The notes beneath the pieces are model-generated. The model was not told the DNA's origin. It did no database searches and saw only the letters and a list, made by a program, of their open reading frames with translations. Of a stretch of 64,000 bases of DNA, positions 24,272-37,663 are shown one piece after another; the first letter of the stretch is position 1, and each line of letters opens with the position of its first letter. Source of the stretch: Rhodocollybia butyracea. Taxonomy: Eukaryota > Basidiomycota > Agaricomycetes > Agaricales > Omphalotaceae. A program made the position numbers and the translations under genes. The stretch covers positions 62,001-126,000 of the forward strand of contig JADNRY010000107.1 of NCBI GenBank assembly GCA_015501585.1, given 5' to 3'.

Positions 24272-25238
24272 GCCTCAGTTTAGCCTGCATTTAGCGTCGA
24301 TTTTGTAGGGACTGTAGTTACATTTCATTCCCAGTAAGATACTTAGAAAAGGGACGAAGGGATTGTTAGTCGGCAAGCAACTCCGCTTCTTCGAGTTGGT
24401 TTGTTTGTCGATTTCATAGTGGCTGGGGCTGTTATCGCACTCCTACTAGTCGATATATCTGCAGCGTACACGGAGTCCAGTCATGCTACGCACTTCTGGG
24501 CGTTCCAGCCCCACGGGAAATGTTCGTGACACTTTAGGACACGTTCTGGGGAATTTCTTTCGCCAAAATCCCAGCTTCAGCAAGACTATACAATCCAGTT
24601 CATCCACGCAGATCTTTAGGACTGCTATGCAATGCTAACGCTAACTGGTAGTTCTGGCGATTTTGGCAGCATCAAGTTGAAGTTGTGCGCGCAGATTTTG
24701 GATAGGTGCGTCTTGAGAAATCGACTAAGGCGCGACATCAAGAGACTCCGATACAATACGCAGAGACGGTCATTATCTGAGGCAAGACAATAGTCAAGGC
24801 AGTCTAGACCGGCCAAACCCGTAGAAGAGTGTTTCTGATTTGCTCTTCATCTTGGTCATCGAGTGCCTGTGCTAGATCTTGCTTTCGGATTGGGCAGTCT
24901 TCCGTGCCCTTGGCCCACTGTAGCAGTTGTAAGGAAAGTGCGGAAAGCGACGCATACAGGACGTTGGCGTTGAATGAGCCCAAATTGAGCCAGAGGATAG
25001 GAAACGCGAACCTTTTGAAGCGTTAGGGTCATTGCATGCAGTATGAGTTCAAAGTCGAGCTGGTGAAACCGCGGTTCGATTATAGATTCTAAATTTCGGT
25101 CATATGTAGTGGTTGCGCCACACGTGTTTTATCCCTAACCATATACATACCCTCATTTAATCTCCTCAGATTTTCTTGCGTTATAAACAGCTCGAACTGT
25201 TATCTTAACTTGTCATCTCTGATTACTGTTCAAGTCAC
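24272..25238. other. Intergenic, no gene recognised
   Basis: 3' flank of GMC copy 2 and presumed promoter of the FunK1-type gene. The ATATACATACCCTCATTTAATC stretch near 25141 is AT-rich, but no reliable TATA box can be assigned. No other structure seen. Confidence 0.4.
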
Positions 25239-27823
25239 ATGCTAATGGAAACTTGCGCGCTTAAAGTAAACGATCTTGTGTCCTTCACGTCCACTGCACC
25301 CGAACGAAGGTCCACTACCAGTCATAGCTCTTCTCATGGCTCCTATAACTCCTCTCAAGACGCGTTGAAGGGACTCATGCGTCCAGAACTTGAAGATCAA
25401 ACCTGGCGACTTCCCACAGACATGCTTGCCCATGCGCTCGCAGCAAAGAAATGAAAGCTAGACGCCTCATCTCTTGACCTCGGGGCCCAAAACTCGGACT
25501 GTCTGGAAAACTATGATCTCGACATCGACAAGCTCGGAAATGTACTGAACGAGGCTTCTCGTAACTTCGTCAGTACGAACCCAGCCTTACTTTTAACCAC
25601 GAAATCGGACCCAGAACGGTCGCACTATCGAGGGCTATGCCAATATCTAAATCGATATGTCGAATCATGTACTACTGCCCCCCATAAATATGACGAAACC
25701 AGAGCCGTGTTTCTCCAGAATCTCGAGTTTTTTTATCTGGGACAAAAACATGAAGGATGGGATTGATGAAGCTCATCCTGTTAAACCCGACCTCGCGGGC
25801 CTGTGCAGTGACGAGATGCCTAAAGACCTCTACTGGAGTCCACCGGTCGGCGGCGAGCAGATGAAGATTCCAGTCGAGGTCAAGGCTTCTTGGCCGGAAT
25901 TGGTAATTCAGGCGGCGACGTATTCTCGCTGCCTATTTAGCGCTGTTCCACTCCGCCAGTATGCCTTGGTCCTTGGTTACAATCATACGGAGCACATATT
26001 TCGTTTCCTCGTTTTCCACCGAGGTGGACTTACAGCTTCTATGCCGCTTGATCTCGATACGGAAGGCTGCCAGAAGGAAGTTGTTCATCTCTTTCTTTCC
26101 ATACTTACACGGAAGGACCGTGGTGACGCAGGGCTTCCGAAATGGTGTAACGAAACACAAGCTTATCTCCCTGGCCACCAGGGTGTGGGCATTGAACCCT
26201 TCCTCATCAATATTGAACGACTTCTGCACCGTAGCACCTGTGTCCGTGGTCGCGCCCCTCGTGTGTTTGGCATCAGGGTCGCCGATATGGATAGAAAAGA
26301 TTTAGTGCTTATGGATGGTCTCACTCCTACTAACGAGACAGGACCTCGGCGCTCACGGAGACTTCAAGTGAAACAGTCTTCGAAGCTGTCTTCGAAGGTG
26401 ACCGGTATTTCTAACCTAGCGAACTCAAACCTGCTGCATCCAGGGTCGAGTAAAGGTACCCGTACTAGGTCCAGAGCTACACAGCCGAGCTCAACGTTGA
26501 ACTCTCTTCCCGATGAGAAAGGTGAGTAGTTTTTCAATCTATATGTTCTTTTATTCTTAATCCACCTGAAGCTGTACCCATTACGATCTCTCAGGAGAGC
26601 GCGGCGGTCGATAAAGTGGAACATATCCCACTAATCGTTGGTTGGGCTCCTTCCCAATATCCTCTGGTGCTTAAGCCCGGCGATCTAGCGGTTATGAAGA
26701 GTTCTTGGGTTCCGCTGTCCGGCACAGTAATCGAACCGAGGGTTCGTCGAGACTGCAGTGGCATGTTTGGCTTACCAAAATATCTTTATTCTTTCTGGGC
26801 ATATCATACGGATCGCTGCTCTACTACAAACCACCTGTTCCTTCCGCCTTCCAATCTCGACACAGAGGCTATGAATATCTACTGGTGGAATTTATTTCAC
26901 CCGAAAGTCGTCGAACGCCCTGATTATCGCGCGCTATTGGAGCAAGTTATGCAGGATGCGGGAATCAGCCTCGTATCTGCTCCAGATCTGCAATCGTTGA
27001 TCACAGCGATTACTCATGCGCATATCGGTGAGTGCAAAATCTTCAAATATCTGCTATCCCGTCTGGTTGAGCTGCTTTGGATCAGGTTACTACAACATGA
27101 TCCAGCACTCTTATCAACACCGCGACGTTAGCATCTGGAATGTCCTCATGTCGACACAGCCATCTGAATGCGAAATAACGTTCCACATCAGCAAACCGAA
27201 CGCTGTACAAGCGGAGATTTTAAATATCTGCAAGGGCCTGTCAATCGAGAACCGCAATGCTGCTATCCTGATCGACGCTGACATGGCAATCGACTGGAAA
27301 ACATATTTCAGCAAAGCACATGTAGGGACAAAATCGGTAAGTGTTTCCGTTATCCTTATCGAGTGCTACCTACATATTGCATGCTGTAAAGGGCACGGAG
27401 GCCTTCATGTCTCGTTTATTGTTGGATCCAAACTCGCCAGAGCACATCCATTCTCCATTGGATGACTATTGGTCTTTCTTTTATGTCGCACAGTGGGCCT
27501 GCGTTTTTAACCCTCTATCGCTGGACAGCGTCCAGTACCCGGCAGCTATCTTGAACTGGCGCGAATCTCTCGATGGACCCAGGGCACAGAGGGAAGAAGC
27601 AACTGCTGTGATCACCAAAGAACCAATGACTGCAAACAAACATGGAGGCTTTTTGCTAAAGGCTCAGCCATTTCTCGAGGCTTGGATTGACTCACTCCGT
27701 TCACTGGGGCGGGAATGGGTTGACGCTCCAGAGAGCTTGAAGCACGAAGTATTTTCTGATTTTGCGGATCGAGGGCTACTTTCGTTCTTACAAGTCGCTG
27801 ATAAGTTTTGGCATCCCCAATAG
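25239..27823 (+). pseudogene. FunK1-type fungal protein kinase, interrupted
   Basis: The C-terminal two thirds carry FunK1 hallmarks: VEVKASWPELVIQAATYSR and RFLVFHRGGLTASMPLDLD in the N-lobe region, then MEHIPLIVGWAPS, a catalytic loop HRDVSIWNVLM, a DFG-like LIDADMAIDW and an activation segment GTEAFMSR. Introns fit at about 26522-26571, 27029-27084 and 27336-27391. Two problems lie upstream. The first frame (MLMETCALKVND...) meets TGA at 25452-25454 with no nearby splice donor. The frame SHYRGLCQYLNRYVESC must shift by one base, most simply in the T-run at about 25728-25734, to reach FIWDKNMKDGIDEAHPVKPD. So it is a recent pseudogene, a gene with an unrecognised exon structure, or a sequence error. 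FunK1 kinases are an Agaricomycete-expanded family of unknown substrates, some linked to multicellular development. Confidence 0.75.
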
Positions 27824-28402
27824 TTATAACTACTGGACTATTTTCGCCTATATCTTTTTGTTGGTTCGTAGAGGTACAATGTTCGGGTTTACATTCCCCT
27901 GTATTAGATCATCTAGTCGGTTCTTATACAGACCTAATCGACGTATACTCACAACATGTACAGGGAGAATAAACGCTCTCTATCACTTCACGCCCATTTT
28001 GAGGCAGAACTGTCGGAAAGGGTTCTTCAGTTTACTTGACATGAACCAAGTCCCATCTGTGGACGAAGGGCCACCTAGTAGTAAGATTTTATTCGAAGAC
28101 TGGAGTTGTTTTTCCGCGTCTCAGTCCTTTCGGTCTCTGAGAAGTCATGCTATATCCGCCCCCGGGTATCACATAGCTTGGCATCTCAGATCTGGCCGTA
28201 CCTGCGAGAGAGTCAGAGTCAGGATTCCCACTTTAATTCCTTTGATATTCACCAGTCAGATTTTTTCCCAGCCTTTCCACAGGGGCGAGCGGTAAGTCTA
28301 AACCACTCTGCAGAGTTCTGGCCACATGATAAGATATAGAGTTTTTGAAGAGCCTTTTCTTTCTTCCCGGGAACGAGCAACCACATCTTTCCCTCTCGAA
28401 AT
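27824..28402. other. Intergenic, no gene recognised
   Basis: An open frame (about 28030-28295) exists but has no recognisable motif. It contains no clear mobile-element feature. The end is the SDR copy 1 promoter. Confidence 0.4.
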
Positions 28403-29411
28403 ATGGCCTTTTTCCATTCTAAACTTAGGTCGGCAACAGCCTCATCCGCTCCATGCTTGCTGCGAGGATTTTCCACTTCAAAAATAGTTTCTAAGAGCGT
28501 TATTGTAACAGGTGCTGGACAGGGAATGTATGTGTTGAGTCGACTAACACCTAACCGTCATCTCACGATGGTGCAGAGGAAAAGCTATTGCGTTGCGTCT
28601 TGCCAGGGATGGATTCGATATTTGCGTGAATGATCTTGAGGCTAATTCTACCAGGGCCAATAGTGTACGTATTTCACAGAGACTGCACTGCAGTGCTTAT
28701 AACTTGCTCCCAGGTAGTTGAGGAAATCCAATCGCTAGGCCGAAAAGCTATCCTGGCATACGCGGACGTATCTAAACTACCACAGGTTGAAGCCATGGTT
28801 AAGGCTTCAGTCGATAGGCTTGGGCCTCTGGATGTAATTGTGGCAAATGCTGGGATATCAAAAGCACACCTGGGTATAGATGTACAGACATCTGATCTTC
28901 AACGGCTCTTTGAGGTCAACTTTTACGGAGTGCTGTATTCAGACCAAGTGGCCGCTAGGCAATTTATTAAACAAGGTTCGGGAGGCAAAATCATCAATGC
29001 TGCGAGGTGAGTTAGCGATCTCATGGCTGGTTGTTATGTAGCTCACTTTATTTCAGTGTAGTCGGCTTCCGTCCCTTTCCCATGCTCCCTATCTACGGCG
29101 CAACCAAAGCCGCGGTTCGCAGTCTCACTCAGTCACTCGCGATGGAGCTTGCCAAAGACAAGGTTACAGTAAATGCATATGCTCCTGGTGCGATTGATAC
29201 CCCCATATGGGATAAGGGAGACGAAGAGATGAGAGCCATTAATGGACTACCAAAGGGACAAAACTTTAAAGATACTGTCAATGCGATTGCGCTAGGCAGG
29301 ATAGGTGTTCCAGAGGATGTCGCGAAACTGGTCTCTTTTCTTGCAAGTGCCGATTCCGACTATGTTACAGGGCAAACAATGCTGGTAGATGGTGGAATGG
29401 CATTCAGTTGA
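28403..29411 (+). CDS. Short-chain dehydrogenase, diacetyl/acetoin reductase-like, copy 1
   Basis: Classical SDR of about 270 residues in four main exons (first exon ends at GGA-AT before GTATGT at about 28527). NAD(P)-binding motif VTGAGQG(I)GKAIA; NAG motif VIVANAGIS; catalytic Ser in IINAAS formed across an intron (AG|T); catalytic YGATK. The C-terminal part [47 protein letters not shown] and VDGGMAFS strongly resembles meso-butanediol/diacetyl reductases (the KGQN motif is typical). The first about 35 residues (MAFFHSKLRSATASSAPCLLRGFSTS) are Ser/Arg-rich without acidic residues, a plausible mitochondrial presequence that bacterial relatives lack. First of three copies within 9 kb, all on the plus strand. 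Confidence 0.85.
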
Positions 29412-29800
29412 GAATCTTGGTAGGTGAAATACTGTTATCATAAGTATAAGCCTTTGGGTCACAAATCAGAACTGCTGTAATTGTTGGGCAGCGAGGCAGC
29501 GATTGCCAATCTCCGTACCAGAAAGACCGCGTTTTGTAAATATGATAGGTGCGTCGAATCTGCATCTGCGTGCGTGAATGAACTCCGTTTGAATTAGCGG
29601 TGACAAGCACTAGCAATAAACTCTTCACTCTCTCCTTCCTACATGAATAAACATAAACATCAGGTACCAAATAGAGTGTAGCACTTCAGCCGCCGCCGTA
29701 GCATCTGTGAGAGCCAGCGAGATTGCTGGGGGCATGTATATATATACTTTCTCTCGGTAAGTAACGTTTTACCTGTACCTAACGTGCAAATACAATGTAT

Positions 29801-29828
29801 GTCGCGTAGGTATCATATGCTACGCGAC
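29801..29828. repeat. Perfect 9-bp inverted repeat
   Basis: GTCGCGTAG at 29801-29809 and CTACGCGAC at 29820-29828 with a 10-base spacer. It could form a hairpin or be a dyad protein site. It lies between SDR copy 1 and the Galpha relic, in 600 bp with no gene. Confidence 0.5.
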
Positions 29829-30014
29829 TTCAGTCACGTAGCACAATTTCTTGGGTAAATATGAGTTCTTGGGTGTAAGTATGAGATAGTTTTGATTTGC
29901 CGTGTATTCGTAGCACACAGGGGTATTGCGTAGACCCGTTTGATCAATAGAGCGAGACGAATCAACTACTCCCAAGCATTCGCAGCCAGTGTTCAGGGAA
30001 GTAGTCGCCTAGGA

Positions 30015-30715
30015 GACAACATAAGCGAAATTAGTCAAAAAAAAAGACGGATGGAGAAGACAGACTTACCTAGCGGTGATCGAAAAGATCTTGAATTTTG
30101 TTGAGGAACAGGATCTGCGAAAAGCACAGGGCGTGATAAGGCATTATTACCGGACGAGGGATGTACGATTGATGTCTTGACGGACCACCACGAATTGCCA
30201 ATAGAGCTAAAATAGTATACAGCGGAGTCGTTGAGCGGGAATTCCTCAGACCGCCAAACAGCCTCTTTCACACCAGAGTCTTTGCAGAGTAACCGTATAG
30301 CGTCTGCGACATCACGAGGAAGTACGTCAACTTTGGGACGGTGAGCGTCGTCAAAGTTAGGTCTAGTTGTGGTCTAGTTGTGGCTTCGCATCAAGAATAG
30401 CACCCACCGACTGAAATAGTGCTCGAAGAAATTATTTCCTTGTAAGGTTCTTGGTTCGTGGTCATTGTTGCTCGAAACTGTCGCCTGTAAACGAAAAAAA
30501 TAAAATAAAATAAAATTCAGAACAAATCAAACGGGAATCAAGTAAACTCACCTTGCCAGATTCTCACCAGCACCTAGCAATTTTAACCTCATTCTAGGCC
30601 ATCATACGGTCACTTCCCAGCCGGCTTTCAGTCTCATTATTGCCTATACGTCGGCATCGTCAAAGAACAAGTGACAGGAAGTAGGATGTTGAGGTTACTC
30701 ACGGGCCTTGGCCAT
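30015..30715 (-). pseudogene. Heterotrimeric G-protein alpha subunit, degenerate 5' part
   Basis: Minus-strand relics in the right order for a fungal Galpha. First MAKA|RNNETESRLGSDRMMA across an intron (donor GTGAGT at 30702), then an in-frame stop. Next NEVK and a broken P-loop: the bases read LLGAGE in one frame and ESGK in another, where the family has LLLGAGESGKST. After an intron come ATV, then EPYKEIISSSTIS and GAILDAKPQLD in shifting frames. Last is VDVLPRDVADAIRLLCKDSG and VKEAVWRSEEFPLNDSAVYY, matching the helical-domain segment that ends LNDSA.YY in Galpha. Switch regions, the NKXD motif and the C-terminus are absent; only DYFP can be read below 30020. Several stops, frameshifts and the damaged P-loop exclude a working GTPase. 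It is probably the remnant of a duplicated Galpha gene. Confidence 0.75.
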
Positions 30716-31818
30716 CTTGTTAGTAACCGAATACAATCTATTACGAGTGATATGGAGGAGTTATTGAAGCAGGAGCGAACGACGAGGGAAAAAGGAGGCT
30801 TTGCGCAAAGGCTGAGCGCTGACTGTGGGGAATATTAAAGGGAACTGTCTAATGGACGACGAAAAAGTCAGGAAGGGTGTGCGATGATCTCTGTTTCATC
30901 GAGTCGAGAAAAGATTTATTTGTGCTTTGTTAGGATCCAGACGTCTTTTATAAGGAATTGAGGGTTATCGATTTATCCCTAATGTAGGGAGACTAGCAAA
31001 ACTAAATAACACAAGTCGGTTATCGGCCAGATACAACTTTGAAGAAAGGACAGGAACTCAAGTACTCACCTGCACCCGTAAACCGGAACGCAGATTAACA
31101 AGAGTCGACGAGCAGAAAGTAGTGGCGTGGTGGATTCAAGACACGGAGACTGTTAAAGTTGGCTAAAAGAAATGTTAGAGGGTAGTGGAATGTAAATTCG
31201 TTTGACTCACCACAAAATTCTCTGGGGAAAATTGAGTTGTACAAGAAGAACCGAAGGAATAGCAAACAGCTTAGCATAGGTATTGAATAGCTGGATAGAA
31301 GACACAACAGGAAGAAGACTTACAGATAGCAACATATGGAGGGAGAAAAAATATCGATGGTGGTGGCGAGAGAAACTGGCGCTAAGGCCTAAGGCGCTAC
31401 TTCGGCAATCTTTGCCGCAACATCGCGAGTCGGAATCGAGTCTTGAATCGAGTATTTCCCCAGCCATGTTCTTGAACTCTTCCAGAGGGAGTCCGCTCTT
31501 CCTTCCTTCCTATCTCCCCTAACATATGTTTCTGGTGCTCTTCTTATTCCTACTACAGGTATCGCATAACTTAATATTATCGCTGGCTGTATAAGGAGAC
31601 TCATGACCCGCACTTTTGAAGATCTGACCGGCCCCAGCTTCTTCCATCAGATTTTTTCGAGCACGCCGTCAGCGTATGCTATCTAGCTTGCATGGGGATT
31701 CGGTTAAGCTTCTACCTAGTACCGGCATGGGAAGTTTAGATGCACTACACAACGGTAGTACACCCCTCCTGTATTTGATACCACTTGTAAAAGATCACCC
31801 TTTTTCGCTGTTCAAACT
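30716..31818. other. Region without recognised genes
   Basis: Flank of the Galpha relic and promoter side of SDR copy 2. Short minus-strand frames occur (for example 31207-31467) but show no family motif. No repeat structure seen. Confidence 0.35.
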
Positions 31819-32845
31819 ATGGCCCTCTTCCTTTCTAAATGCAGGCTGCCAATAGTCTCTCTGTACCATTCTGGCAGCGAGGCTTTGCTACCTCAAGAAT
31901 AAACTCTAAGAGTGCTGTTGTGACGGGTGCTGGACAGGGATTGTACGTATTAAATCAGATTTATCTTTATTAGAGTGCTTATGGTTCTCCAGGGGAAAAG
32001 CTATTGCCCTGCGTCTTGCCCGAGATGGATTCGACATTTGCGTCAATGACCTTGAGGCTAATTCGACTAATGTCAATAGTGGTACGTATCTCGTACCATC
32101 ATACCAAGACGCTCTGCAACGATCTCACTCGCTCACTCACTCACAGGTAGTCGTAGAAATCCAATCGCTAGGTCGAAAAGCTATCTCGGCATATGCCGAC
32201 GTCTCCAAACTGCCGCAAGTTGAAACGATGATTAAGGCTTCGGTCGATGGGCTTGGGCTCTCAATGTAATGGTGGCAAATGCTGGGACTGCAAAGTTCAT
32301 TGGGCTATAGATGCACAGGAGTCCGATCTTCAACGACTCTTTGAAGTGAACTTTTACGGAGTGTTGTACTCGGACCAAGTGGCCGCTAGACAGTTTATTA
32401 AGCAAGGCTCAGGAGGAAAATCATCAATGCAGCGAGGTGAGCTAATCAATCCCTTTGTTGGCTGTTCTGCACAAAATTGACGTTGTCCCAGCGTCGTCGC
32501 CTTCCGTCCTTTTCCGATGGTCCCTATCTACAGCGCAACCAAAGCCGCGGTTCGCAGCCTCACTCAGTCCCTCGCGATGGAACTTGCCAAAGACAAGATT
32601 ACAGTAAATGCATATGCTCCTGGTGTGGTGGATACGCCTATGTGGGATAAGACAGATGAAGATATGGGAGCCCTTAATAGCCTACCAAAGGGCAAAACTT
32701 CACTGATTCAGTCAATTTGATTACGCTAGGAAGGACGAGTGTTCCAGAGGATGTTGCGAAAATGGTTTCTTTCCTTGCGAGTGCCGATTCCGACTATGTT
32801 ACAGGTCAGACAATGCTGGTAGATGGTGGAATAGCGTTCAGCTGA
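31819..32845 (+). pseudogene. Short-chain dehydrogenase, copy 2, multiply frameshifted
   Basis: Homologous over its full length to copies 1 and 3, with introns at the same places, but the reading frame is broken by at least four one-base deletions. They lie (i) in the presequence between MALFLSKCRLPIV and the WQRGFATS-equivalent (about 31850), (ii) before the NAG motif, where GGGCCTCT became GGGCTCT (about 32255), (iii) in GGAAAAATCATC, now one A shorter (about 32418), and (iv) in the KGQN codons (about 32690). Family residues survive piecewise, for example NFYGVLYSDQVAARQFIKQG, YSATK and VDGG. No single splice choice restores all frames. It sits between the Galpha relic and the SDHA gene. 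Confidence 0.85.
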
Positions 32846-33249
32846 GAGATTTTGTCCATGGACTACATATGTGTCATTATTTAACAGCGGATTTACCCAG
32901 TGTTAGCAGGGTCGCAAATCAGGAAATACTATAATTGGCGGGCAAGATGGATCTTAAAAGGTTAGGGACACCACGTTTTAAGATTTGGTAGGCGCGTCAA
33001 ATCCGCATCTGTGGCTTGCTTGTATGAATGAATTCCGGTGAGAAGAGACATTGAACTCAGAAGAAATAATGAAGATAAGCGATCCATAAACCGGTATTGG
33101 TATTGTCTTATCTAGTTTTTGTTTTTATTCCACCTTCTGTGGGTGTACGTCTCCGAAAGCTCTCTCGAGAACTCGGCATTTGTGCTTCCCAGCAGCCTTG
33201 CCAGTAGCTTTGGTTCCTGGTGGTGAACTCAATCCATCGACTGTTATAT
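32846..33249. other. Convergent 3' region between SDR copy 2 and SDHA
   Basis: Downstream sequence of both genes. The first part resembles the 3' flank of SDR copy 1 (the GGTCGCAAATCAG stretch near 32908 and GCGTCAAATCCGCATCTG near 32993 echo 29456 and 29553), so the duplicated SDR unit includes about 150 bp of 3' flank. No gene seen. Confidence 0.5.
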
Positions 33250-35786
<2,537 letters not shown>

Positions 35787-36611
35787 GGTGGTGGCGGACA
35801 ATGTACGACCCATGACCCATCCAAACTGTCAGTCGGGATGACTCGGCAATCAAATCGCGTAGCACATGACAATCACGTGCTTGGTAACTATAGTGAAGTA
35901 GAAATTAGATTGGGTAAATACAATGACCAAGATGAGAATAGCATGTTTTGGGGCTTTAGTACGCGCTCCTTCCCATGTATGTCGAGCTCTTCCCGCGACG
36001 CCTGGGTCGATTCCACCGAGTCACTGGCTCAGACAGATGACCTGACCTGGACCTGACTGACAAAGTGATTAAGTGATTAAGTGCTACACTATATTCCGTA
36101 CATAAATGAGGCTAAAAAATGGAATATCACAGCACAGACGAGAAGAGGAAATAATTTATCGCAACTGCTCTGTCCTAGAAAAGCTCCCTCCTCTTTTCTG
36201 TCACATGATCCTGTCTCTCACGTCACCCCTACCACTCCTTCGGCTTGCCACCTGGTTTTGTACTGTATATCTTGTCATCTAAATACTTGTTTCTCCTGAA
36301 ATAAACCAAAACCACAACCCATACTGTACACTTCAGACTGCGCGTTCCTTGCTTTGACTACTGACTGTCATCAACGGGCCGGAAGGAGAACACCGAAGGA
36401 TGATCATGGAAGCTTTTATAGTTACTCGGCATGGTCGAATGGTCGAATTTCATTTACTTCTGATATTCCTCCAGCAATCCTGGCCACATGATGAACCATG
36501 GGATGTGCGAAACCTTACTATAACTTGGGAAAAACCCACAGTATCTGTACTCTTTCGGTTCCATAGCGTACACCACCCCAAGCAATAGCTCTCACTCGTC
36601 TCGAAGTATAT
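35787..36611. promoter_or_regulatory. Divergent intergenic region SDHA / SDR copy 3
   Basis: 825 bp between the divergent starts. Both promoters must lie here, but no specific element is identifiable. A GTGATTAAGTGATTAAGTG direct repeat is at about 36065-36083. Confidence 0.45.
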
Positions 36612-37663
36612 ATGGCCCTCTTGCGTTCCAAACTTAGGTTGTCAATAGCTTCGTCTGCGCCGTTATGGCAGCGAGGGTTTGCCACGTCAAAAACACTTTC
36701 CAAGAGCGCTGTTGTAACGGGATCTGGACAGGGAATGTGTGTATCAGTATCAGTGCTAAATTGACCCGACAAATCAGTTAACTTTCATTTTATCTGTGTA
36801 GAGGAAAAGCTATCGCCTTGCGTCTTGCTCGAGATGGATTCGATATCTGCGTGAATGACCTTGAGGTTAACTCTAGTATGGTTAACAATGTACGTATATC
36901 GCACACCCTCATTCCAAAGACCGTTCTGCAATTATGTCCGGAATTGGATACTATTCGGCAGGTAGTCGCGGAAATCCAATCTCTAGGCCGAAAAGCTATC
37001 CCAGTTTTCGCGGACGTTACTAGATTGCCTCAGGTTGAAGCGATGGTTGAGGCTTCAGTTGAAGGACTTGGGCCACTTGACGTAATAGTGGCAAATGCTG
37101 GAATTGCACAAGTCCAGTGGGGTATGGATGCACAAGAATCCGACCTTCAGCGACTCTTCGAGGTCAACTTTTACGGAGTATTGTACTCTGACCAAGTGGC
37201 CGCCAGACAGTTTATCAAACAGGGCTCCGGAGGAAAAATCATCAATGCTGCGAGGTGACTTAGTTGTTCCGTGTTCATTGATTCTACAGAGACTGACTAT
37301 GGTTCTAGCATTGTATCGTTCCGTCCTTTTCTTATGCTCCCAATATATAGCGCAACCAAAGCCGCTGTCCGCAGTCTCACCCAGTCCCTTGCGATGGAGC
37401 TTGCCAAAGACAAGATCACAGTAAATGCGTACGCCCCTGGGGTAGTTGACTCCCACATGTGGGACACCATAGATGAAGGAATGGGACACATCAATGGGCG
37501 ACCAAAAGGGCAGAATTTCAAAGATACAGTCAATTCTATCACGCTGGGCAGGACAAGTGTTCCGGAGGATGTTGCAAAGATGGTTTCGTTCCTTGCAAGC
37601 GCTGATTCTGACTACGTCACAGGTCAGACGATGATGGCAGATGGTGGAATGGTTTTCAGTTGA
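36612..37663 (+). CDS. Short-chain dehydrogenase, diacetyl/acetoin reductase-like, copy 3
   Basis: Intact paralogue of the gene at 28403. Start MALLRSKLRLSIASSAPLWQ, a Ser/Arg/Leu-rich possible mitochondrial presequence. Motifs are VTGSGQG(I)GKAIALRLARDG, VIVANAGIA, NFYGVLYSDQVAARQFIKQG, the intron-split catalytic Ser in NAAS, YSATKAA, VNAYAPGVVDSHMWDT, RPKGQNFKDT and VDGG-equivalent ADGGMVFS. Introns are at the same positions as in copy 1. The change from DTP.W to DSHMW and VDGG to ADGG shows some divergence in the substrate/tetramer region. Separated from copies 1 and 2 by the SDHA gene on the other strand. Expected reaction: NAD(P)H-linked interconversion of a small diketone or acyloin with its alcohol; exact substrate unknown. 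Confidence 0.85.
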
